A DNA stretch of 11,730 nucleotides from the NCBI RefSeq assembly GCF_910578895.1, contig NZ_CAJTSC010000027.1:5186-16915 (forward strand), given 5' to 3'. This DNA is from an uncultured Bacteroides sp. Its GTDB lineage: Bacteria; Bacteroidota; Bacteroidia; Bacteroidales; Bacteroidaceae. Positions 6,796 to 11,730 of the stretch are shown piece after piece; position 1 is the first letter of the stretch, and each line of letters starts with the position of its first letter. The translations under genes and the position numbers were made by a program. The notes below the pieces were generated by a model. The model had not been told where the DNA came from. It saw only the letters and a program-made list of their open reading frames with translations, and made no database searches.

Positions 6796-7080
6796 GAGCC
6801 TGTTTTTAAGTTTTCTTCAAAAAGTTTTTCTTTAGCTTCTTTCGAGGTTCTTTCCGGTCTGTTCATTGTATTTAGAACCATAGAACAAGCAAAAGCAATC
6901 AGAAACATCCAAGTATAAACCTTTAATTACCAATACATTCTATAATTCAACACTTTTCTGCTACTTTTTGTCGCTTCTCAAATTTCCACATATTTTTGAT
7001 ACATATTTCTGACGTGGAGAATTTGCGAAGCTTATTTTTTGTTATATTGTACAGGTAGTTGATAAGGGTTTACAACCGTT
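6796..7080. other. intergenic, left edge of accessory stretch; possible tiny minus-strand frames
   Basis: No convincing gene. AGAGCCTGTTT at 6795-6805 and TTTCCGGTCTGTT at 6851-6863 both recur inverted at the right edge of the accessory stretch (9410-9420 and 9443-9455). On the minus strand a 38-codon frame from ATG 6908-6906 to TAA 6794-6792 reads MFLIAFACSMVLNTMNRPER and then a lysine/glutamate-rich tail ending KTGS; its stop overlaps that of the binding-protein gene. A second overlapping minus frame is also open (…QTGKNLERS), so neither can be called a gene. This may be the remnant end of a mobile element. Confidence 0.35.
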
Positions 7081-7088
7081 TACGATGA

Positions 7089-7406
7089 GCGACAATAACC
7101 ACCCCGATATGCGGTGATAGTCAAGCGGTAAACAATGTCATCTGTTTGGTTAAGGATTATTACAAGCCTCGTTTCGATACGGAGCAGGTATCAGACATCA
7201 AGGGTGCGCTTAATTTGTGCGGGGATGACAAGCAATCGCACCGTACAGCCGGGAACTTCCTCTGCTCCACTGCCAGTAAAAAGGCGACTTGGATAGTCGG
7301 GAGTAAATCAAAGTCAACCGGGAAGTCGATAATGTGGCAGAGGGTCATTACGACGATTAGCAGAAGAGAGGCTTTTCAATGGAAGATAAACAGAGTCGGA
7401 TATTAG
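7089..7406 (+). pseudogene. possible decayed or unrecognised coding fragment
   Basis: The frame is open from 7089 to the TAG at 7404-7406, about 105 codons, with coding-like composition (…VKDYYKPRFDTEQVSDIKGA…). It has no ATG near its beginning; the first usable start is a TTG at 7146. A short separate frame MSDNNHPDMR starts at 7085 and stops at 7117, which could be the original N-terminus before a frameshift. I do not recognise a family. The RNA could also fold: GGAGCAG (7181-7187) pairs with CTGCTCC (7262-7268) and, nested inside, GGTGCG (7203-7208) pairs with CGCACC (7237-7242). It lies just upstream of the KilA-N promoter. Confidence 0.3.
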
Positions 7407-7425
7407 TGATAATAATCGTAATAAC

Positions 7426-7458
7426 TTGACGTACAACCGAATAAAAAGAGTAACTTTG
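7426..7458 (+). promoter_or_regulatory. Bacteroidetes-type promoter of the KilA-N gene
   Basis: TAACTTTG at 7451-7458 matches TAnnTTTG, and CTTGAC around 7425-7430 supplies a TTG for the -33 element with a slightly long 22-nt spacer. The box ends 26 nt before the ATG at 7485, the usual leader length seen at the other promoters here. The cassette therefore appears to be expressed on its own. Confidence 0.6.
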
Positions 7459-7484
7459 TAAACGAATTAAAGCATCAAATATGT

Positions 7485-8291
7485 ATGGCAAAGGTAACAG
7501 TTCAAAATACCGAAGTCAATGTTATAAAAGTAGATGGAGAGGATTACATCTGCCTGACTGATATGCTACGTGCCAAAGACGGAGAATTTTTCATAACCGA
7601 CTGGCTACGTAATCGTAACACCCTTGAATACATCGGTATTTGGGAAAAGGTATATAATCCCAATTTTAATTATGGCGAATTCGCCACAATTAGAAATCAG
7701 TCCGGACTAAACAGTTTCAAAATAAGCGTCAAGGAATTTGTGGCTCGTACAAATGCGATAAGTGTGCAAGCAAAAGCCGGACGATACGGGGGGACATACG
7801 CTCACAAGGATATAGCCTTTGAGTTTGCCATGTGGATAAGTCCCGAATTCAAGATTTACATTGTCAAGGAGTTCCAGCGGCTTAAAACGGAGGAACAACA
7901 TCTGTTGGGGTGGTCTGCCAAACGGGAACTATCGAAAATCAACTACCGCATACACACCGATGCAATCAAACAGAATCTTATTCCGGCAGAAGTAACGCCC
8001 AAACAGTCAAGTATCATTTATGCCAATGAAGCTGATGTATTGAATGTGGCGATGTTTGGGATGACAGCAAAACAGTGGCGAGAAGCCAATCCCGACCTGA
8101 AAGGGAATATACGTGACTGTGCCACAATTAACGAATTAATTTGCCTATCGAATATGGAAAACCTGAATGCCGTATTTATAGAACAGGGCATATCACAAGG
8201 AGAACGGCTTATTAAACTAAACCAAATTGCCATTCATCAGATGAGTGTCTTGGAAAGCGACATCAATGGTGACAGAAAGTTATTGAAATAG
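7485..8291 (+). CDS. KilA-N domain-containing DNA-binding protein
   Basis: This 268-aa protein has a KilA-N domain over about residues 10-135. The diagnostic segment is AKAGRYGGTYAHKDIAFEFAM (97-117) followed by WISPEFKIYIVKEFQRL. The C-terminal part (about 165-255), with IYANEADVLNVAMFGMTAKQWREANPD and KGNIRDCATINELICLSNME, is the conserved tail of the longer bacterial KilA-N proteins. KilA-N domains bind nucleic acid and are common in phages, nucleocytoplasmic DNA viruses and mobile islands; the cellular role is poorly known. An ATG at 7481 is out of frame. The gene has its own promoter and is followed after 28 nt by two membrane-protein genes, probably in one transcript. AT-richer sequence and context suggest acquisition by transfer. 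Confidence 0.85.
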   Translation: MAKVTVQNTEVNVIKVDGEDYICLTDMLRAKDGEFFITDWLRNRNTLEYIGIWEKVYNPNFNYGEFATIRNQSGLNSFKISVKEFVARTNAISVQAKAGRYGGTYAHKDIAFEFAMWISPEFKIYIVKEFQRLKTEEQHLLGWSAKRELSKINYRIHTDAIKQNLIPAEVTPKQSSIIYANEADVLNVAMFGMTAKQWREANPDLKGNIRDCATINELICLSNMENLNAVFIEQGISQGERLIKLNQIAIHQMSVLESDINGDRKLLK

Positions 8292-8319
8292 TTACTCCAA
8301 TCATAAATTTCAATGTTGC

Positions 8320-8889
8320 ATGAAACAGCAAAAACGACATAGTAAAGCAGAAAAAGGTCAATCCAAGAATTTGCCTTGGTGGATCATCCTACCTGCATTG
8401 AGTTTCTGTCTTTTGGCACTTGAAATAGGAAACAACACACTGGTAAGTTACAACCGTTGGTACATACCATTTGCGATAATCGGTCTTGCAATAGGTGTCG
8501 TCCGTCTAATCCGAGACAAGGACATTGTTTGGAATTGGAAAGAGTACCTCGGAGGTATATTCTATGCGTTCATACATTCGGTGATGGCAATACTGATAGC
8601 AACAGCTATCTTCAGCATAATATTTTTGCTCAACTTCTACTTGCCAACAAATCACCCTGATTATGAAGAAACAGTAACGGTAATCAACAAAGTACGTTAT
8701 GGTGGTAAAAGAATAAATTATCACCGCTATACAATAATTTTCCACTTTAAAAGCGAAAACTTCAAAGACAAAAGTATAGGAGTAGGCAAAACCACCTACA
8801 ACCAAGCCAATCCGGGTGACACCTACATCTTCACTCTTCAAAACGGCTTCTTCAACATCCCCGTCATAAAAGATAAAGCGAAACAATAG
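8320..8889 (+). CDS. hypothetical three-helix membrane protein with C-terminal beta-rich domain
   Basis: This 189-aa protein is not recognised. A basic, polar head (1-18) precedes three hydrophobic segments at about 19-36, 48-64 and 80-108. The last ~75 residues are soluble and beta-strand-like (ETVTVINKVRYGGKRINYHR, then a GDTYIFTLQNGFF stretch at 167-179). The pattern of strands, then a conserved-looking Y-N-x3-PGD and G-F-x-x-P-V, is reminiscent of small domains attached to membrane helices, but I cannot name it. With an N-in start the positive-inside trend would place the C-terminal domain outside the cytoplasm. It lies 28 nt after the KilA-N gene and 14 nt before the next membrane-protein gene. 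Confidence 0.7.
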   Translation: MKQQKRHSKAEKGQSKNLPWWIILPALSFCLLALEIGNNTLVSYNRWYIPFAIIGLAIGVVRLIRDKDIVWNWKEYLGGIFYAFIHSVMAILIATAIFSIIFLLNFYLPTNHPDYEETVTVINKVRYGGKRINYHRYTIIFHFKSENFKDKSIGVGKTTYNQANPGDTYIFTLQNGFFNIPVIKDKAKQ

Positions 8890-8903
8890 AAAGGATATAA
8901 GCA

Positions 8904-9161
8904 ATGAAAACGAATGTACAACTTAAGGGTCTCTTAATGCTCTGTGTAGTAATAGGGATTATAATAGTGTATGTCAATTTCCAGCACAGCAAGATTGGTA
9001 CTGTCTTGTTAATCGCATCGGTAGTATTGTCTTTCATTGCAGCATACTACATTGACGACAACACCAACGACAAGCAGTTCGAAAGGATAATGAAGAAAGT
9101 GGTGGCGATAATCTTTTTTATATCGTTGACGGAAGTGCAGTTGTTGAAGTGGAGTCTCTAA
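8904..9161 (+). CDS. hypothetical small three-helix membrane protein
   Basis: This 85-aa protein has hydrophobic segments at about 8-26, 31-50 and 65-77. A charged loop (DDNTNDKQFERIMKK, 51-65) lies between the second and third. There is no recognised domain. It starts 14 nt after the preceding membrane-protein gene with GAAAGGATATAAGCA upstream as a weak ribosome site, so the two are probably co-expressed and may form a complex in the inner membrane. It is the last gene of the accessory stretch; 171 nt later there is a perfect 17-bp hairpin. Confidence 0.65.
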   Translation: MKTNVQLKGLLMLCVVIGIIIVYVNFQHSKIGTVLLIASVVLSFIAAYYIDDNTNDKQFERIMKKVVAIIFFISLTEVQLLKWSL

Positions 9162-9478
9162 GCATTGACTACAGATTGAAGTGACTCTGCCTATGTCTCC
9201 AATATGGACAAATATCCATCTTGCAGAGAGGTAATAAAAGGAACAACCCAAAAGAATTAAGAACCAATAAAAGTATTAAATCTTCATCCCTTAGAATGTA
9301 CCATTAAAGGTTACGACCATATTTCTGACTTATTACTTGCAAATTATTGATTAATAATTTGCAAGTAATTTCTCGCAAAAGAACCGTCAAAATAATGCTG
9401 AAAAAATTTAAACAGGCTCTGATAATCCGCTTAAAAGAGGAAAACAGACCGGAAAAAACTCAAAAAACAGGGAGTTGA
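9162..9478. other. intergenic, right edge of accessory stretch
   Basis: No convincing gene. It holds the 17-bp hairpin (separate entry) and the inverted partners of the left-edge motifs at 9410-9420 and 9443-9455. A 27-codon frame from ATG 9395 to TGA 9478 reads MLKKFKQALIIRLKEENRPE and then KTQKTGS. Its tail resembles that of the minus-strand frame at the left edge (NRPE[RK]T…KTGS). It is too short and unsupported to be called a gene. AACTC (9457-9461) and GAGTT (9472-9476), read on the minus strand and followed by T residues, form a weak possible end signal for nadE transcripts. Confidence 0.35.
9332..9369. repeat. perfect 17-bp inverted repeat with 4-nt loop
   Basis: ATTACTTGCAAATTATT (9332-9348) is the exact reverse complement of 9353-9369, with loop GATT. 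No T run follows on either strand, so it is a poor intrinsic terminator. Palindrome-binding protein site, transposon or recombination remnant, or RNA-stabilising hairpin are the alternatives. It lies 171 nt after the last membrane-protein gene. Confidence 0.8.
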
Positions 9479-9498
9479 GAACCGGGGGGCGCAATGTT

Positions 9499-9561
9499 GT
9501 ACTTTAGCATCGCAACGTTGAACGTTAGCGTTGCAGAGTAGAACTTTAGCATCACCAACGC
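9499..9561. repeat. three tandem 21-nt degenerate repeats
   Basis: Units at 9499-9519, 9520-9540 and 9541-9561 share the core G(A/T)AC(T/G)TTAGC(A/G)T; the first matches each of the others at about 14 of 21 positions. The 21-nt length is three codons-times-seven, and the frame from ATG 9494 reads LYFSIATLNVSVAE before a TAG. GCAACG (9512-9517) and CGTTGC (9529-9534) could form a weak hairpin. Similar strings may be dispersed in Bacteroides genomes; I cannot search here. Confidence 0.6.
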
Positions 9562-9564
9562 AAG

Positions 9565-9620
9565 TCTCCATTCCAACCTCTCCCCTAACTCCCCATTTTC
9601 AATCTCTAATCTTTAATCTT
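9565..9620 (-). repeat. degenerate heptamer array across the nadE stop codon
   Basis: Read on the minus strand from 9620, the sequence splits into eight 7-nt units: AAGATTA, AAGATTA, GAGATTG, AAAATGG, GGAGTTA, GGGGAGA, GGTTGGA, ATGGAGA. All are purine-rich and most carry TT at positions 5-6. The first unit contains codons of the nadE C-terminus and the first bases of its TAA. The pattern and strand relation match the array at the end of the alpha-subunit gene. Confidence 0.6.
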
Positions 9621-11535
9621 CGATTTCCCTCAGCCACATCGCCGACGAGGCATCGCTCGGCATCCGCCAATCTCCGCGCGGACTGATGGAAATGCTTCCC
9701 ACTTTAGGCCCGTCCGGCAAACAGGAACGCTTGAACTGCTGATTGAAGAAACGGCGGCAGAAAGTCTGCAACCACTTCTTTATAGTAGCTTCGTCATAAA
9801 CACCCTTAAATGTGCGCGCGGCAAGGAAGAATATCTTGGAAGGACGGAAACCGCAGCGCAGGAAATAATAAAGGAAAAAATCGTGCAATTCGTACGGACC
9901 TACAAGGTCTTCCGTTATCTGCCTGATGTTTCCGTTCTCATCTGCCGGAATAAGTTCCGGACTGATGGGAGTATCCACAATGTCCAACAGCGTGGCACGC
10001 GACGCCTCGTCCATATCATTCTCCGCCACCCACTTCACCAAGTGCTTCACCAATGTTTTGGGAATGCTTCCGTTGACACCGTACATAGACATGTGGTCGC
10101 CGTTGTATGTAGCCCATCCCAAAGCAAGTTCCGACAAGTCGCCCGTGCCGATAACCATGCCCCAAGTCTGGTTGGCGATATCCATTAATATCTGCGTACG
10201 TTCACGCGCCTGCGAATTTTCGTACACCACATCATGTACGTTTATATCGTGTCCTATATCCTCAAAATGCTGTATGCAGGCATCCTTTATGCCGACCTCG
10301 CGTATGGTTACCCCCAACGAGGTCATCAGAGCGACAGCATTGGTATGCGTCCGGTCGGTAGTGCCGAACCCCGGCATCGTCACGCCGATAATCCCTTTGC
10401 GGTCCCATCCCAACTTATCAAATGTTTTCACACAGACCAACAATGCCAGCGTAGAATCCAAACCGCCGGATATGCCTATCACCGCACTTTTGGCATTGGT
10501 GTGTACCAGGCGTTGCGCCAAGCCCGATACCTGTATGGAGAATATCTCCTCGCAACGCTCATTCAAAGCGGCTCCGCGAGGAACGAACGGATGCGGATCG
10601 AAAGTCCGTGTCAGATTTAAATCACCCGGGGTGACATGTTCCGCAAGAATGCGCACCGGTACTTCCGATGCACAATTGGCATGACAAGCCGCAAATGTAG
10701 TGTTCACCCGGCGCTCCGTACGTATATGTTCCACATCTATTTCACTGACCACCATCTGCTCTTCGAAAGAGAAGCGCTCGCTGCTTGCCAGCAACATGCC
10801 ATTCTCGTAAATCAACCCGTTGCCTGCAAAAACCACATCCGTAGTGGATTCTCCAAAACCGCACGAACTGAACACATATCCTGCAATGCAACGCGCCGAC
10901 TGCTGGCTGATGAGCGAACGGAGATAAGCGTGCTTGCCTATTCCCTCGTTATCCGCCGAGAGGTTGAAAAGGATTTCGGCTCCCTGCAATGCCAAAGCAG
11001 AACTCGGCGGAATGGGAGCCCATAAGTCCTCACAGATTTCGATACCGAAAGTGGCATCTGCCGTCTCAAAAAGCAAGTTCCGCCCCATAGGCACTGCCTG
11101 TCCGCACAAACGTACGGTGGTTTCCGACACCTCGCATGCGGATGTAAACCAACGTTTCTCGTAAAATTCCTTGTAGTTGGGAAGATAGGTTTTAGGGACA
11201 ACTCCCAGTATCCTGCCTTTCTGTATCACCACTGCGGCATTGAGCAATGCCCCATTCAAGGGTACAGGCATACCGAGAATGGCTATGACATCCATCTGGC
11301 GGATATTGTTCAGAATTTGCATCAACCCCATTTCAGCCTCTTCAAGCAAGAGTTGCTGGGCAAAAAGGTCTCCGCATGTATATCCGGTAATGCACAACTC
11401 CGGAAAGGCAATAATCCGCACGCCTTTCCCATCGGCAATGATTATCTCTTTTTCAATCTGTCCGGCATTGAACTTACAGTCCGCTACCTTCACACGGGGT
11501 ACAGCCGCCGCTACTTTAACATATCCGTAATTCAT
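9613..11535 (-). CDS. nadE: glutamine-dependent NAD+ synthetase
   Basis: This 640-aa two-domain enzyme makes NAD+ from nicotinic acid adenine dinucleotide, ATP and glutamine in the cytoplasm, the last step of NAD synthesis. Residues 1 to about 290 are the nitrilase-type glutaminase domain with the full triad: E46 in FPELCITGY, K115 in PKTYLPNYKEFYEKRWF, and C168 in GIEICEDLW. The synthetase domain follows, with the ATP-pyrophosphatase loop SGGLDST (356-362) and downstream GTGDLSELALGW and TYNGDHMSMYGVNGSIPKTL. Length and domain order are normal for the glutamine-using form. The ATG at 11535-11533 is supported by a promoter 27 nt upstream. The gene is convergent with the accessory stretch and appears monocistronic. 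Its last codons (…IED) and stop lie in a heptamer repeat. Confidence 0.96.
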   Translation of the reverse strand: MNYGYVKVAAAVPRVKVADCKFNAGQIEKEIIIADGKGVRIIAFPELCITGYTCGDLFAQQLLLEEAEMGLMQILNNIRQMDVIAILGMPVPLNGALLNAAVVIQKGRILGVVPKTYLPNYKEFYEKRWFTSACEVSETTVRLCGQAVPMGRNLLFETADATFGIEICEDLWAPIPPSSALALQGAEILFNLSADNEGIGKHAYLRSLISQQSARCIAGYVFSSCGFGESTTDVVFAGNGLIYENGMLLASSERFSFEEQMVVSEIDVEHIRTERRVNTTFAACHANCASEVPVRILAEHVTPGDLNLTRTFDPHPFVPRGAALNERCEEIFSIQVSGLAQRLVHTNAKSAVIGISGGLDSTLALLVCVKTFDKLGWDRKGIIGVTMPGFGTTDRTHTNAVALMTSLGVTIREVGIKDACIQHFEDIGHDINVHDVVYENSQARERTQILMDIANQTWGMVIGTGDLSELALGWATYNGDHMSMYGVNGSIPKTLVKHLVKWVAENDMDEASRATLLDIVDTPISPELIPADENGNIRQITEDLVGPYELHDFFLYYFLRCGFRPSKIFFLAARTFKGVYDEATIKKWLQTFCRRFFNQQFKRSCLPDGPKVGSISISPRGDWRMPSDASSAMWLREIED

Positions 11536-11561
11536 ATATGAATCCTATTAATATTAGAGCG

Positions 11562-11593
11562 CAAAAATACGGCAATTTCTCAATAAACACAAA
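11562..11593 (-). promoter_or_regulatory. Bacteroidetes-type promoter of nadE
   Basis: On the minus strand TATTTTTG (11569-11562) matches TAnnTTTG and TTTG (11593-11590) provides the -33 element with a 20-nt spacer, close to consensus. The box ends 26 nt before the nadE ATG. The ten bases GTATTTTTGC (11570-11561) also match the CTnDOT attachment core GTANNTTTGC. Confidence 0.75.
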
Positions 11594-11730
11594 ATTATCA
11601 ACCTTTTCACTCCGCATTAATCACGGTCCTTTCATCAACAGGAGTCGGAGGGAGTTACCGGGAATTAAAGAGGGTTAGAAGCCAAATCAAAAAGCCGTGA
11701 CACAAGTTCTAAAAAAAAAATATCAAATTC
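11594..11730. other. intergenic end of window with purine-rich repeats
   Basis: No gene seen. 11640-11683 is purine-rich with a rough 10-nt rhythm (GGGAGTTA, then CCGGGAATTA, AAGAGGGTTA), related in flavour to the heptamer arrays and to 65-80. A run of ten A residues lies at 11712-11721. A divergent gene outside the window may use this region. Confidence 0.4.

Noticed and set aside
7002..9329. 12-nt direct repeat CATATTTCTGAC at 7002-7013 and 9318-9329, as attachment sites
   Set aside because: A few 12-nt matches are expected by chance in an AT-rich window of this length, and no integrase or clear junction supports it.
9395..9478. 27-codon frame as a real peptide gene
   Set aside because: Too short, no promoter or ribosome site, and it overlaps repeat-like edge motifs; kept only as an observation.
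9926..10684. 252-codon open frame on the plus strand inside nadE
   Set aside because: It is antisense to a complete NAD synthetase with intact catalytic motifs, has no promoter or ribosome site, and its translation is low-complexity Ser/Pro/Thr-rich.
1..11730. tRNA, rRNA, CRISPR array or complete insertion sequence
   Set aside because: No cloverleaf-like sequence, rRNA segment, regularly spaced identical repeats or transposase gene could be found by reading both strands.

Overview
The window reads as chromosomal DNA of a Bacteroides-like member of the Bacteroidales. This rests on four matches to the Bacteroidetes -7 promoter box TAnnTTTG placed upstream of genes, weak or absent Shine-Dalgarno sequences before most genes, a family-specific outer-membrane porin, and a ferredoxin-dependent 2-oxoacid oxidoreductase operon of the kind found in gut anaerobes. 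No species can be named from the sequence alone.

Layout. (1) 1-352 is an upstream intergenic region ending in a promoter. (2) 353-3629 is a plus-strand operon: a 91-aa TPR protein, a 2x[4Fe-4S] ferredoxin subunit, the alpha (VorB/KorA-like) subunit, a 57-aa two-helix membrane protein (2044-2217), the TPP-binding beta subunit and the gamma subunit of a 2-oxoacid:ferredoxin oxidoreductase. It closes with a 25-bp hairpin and T run. (3) 3884-6795 is an envelope pair: a putative porin whose promoter lies almost on its start codon, and a membrane-anchored solute-binding protein 14 nt downstream. (4) 6796-9478 is an AT-richer accessory stretch: a possible decayed reading frame, a KilA-N protein with its own promoter, and two small unrecognised membrane proteins. 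Short inverted motifs lie at both edges and a perfect 17-bp hairpin lies near the right edge. (5) 9499-9620 is packed with short repeats. (6) 9613-11535, minus strand, is glutamine-dependent NAD+ synthetase nadE with its own promoter. (7) 11594-11730 has purine-rich sequence and no gene.

How the genes work together. The four oxidoreductase subunits form one enzyme that interconverts a 2-oxoacid plus CoA with an acyl-CoA, CO2 and reduced ferredoxin. The TPR and two-helix proteins are co-transcribed with it and may be accessory. The porin and binding protein suggest outer-membrane passage and periplasmic capture of a small solute, but no permease is adjacent. NadE stands alone as housekeeping NAD synthesis.

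The most unusual sequence-level signal is a degenerate 7-nt repeat (roughly RRRRTTR). It runs across the stop codons of both the alpha-subunit gene and nadE, each time on the coding strand. At the first site it is mirrored 36 nt later to make a 21-bp hairpin inside the operon. No complete new system can be proved here. The KilA-N and membrane-protein cassette is the best candidate for an undescribed accessory module.
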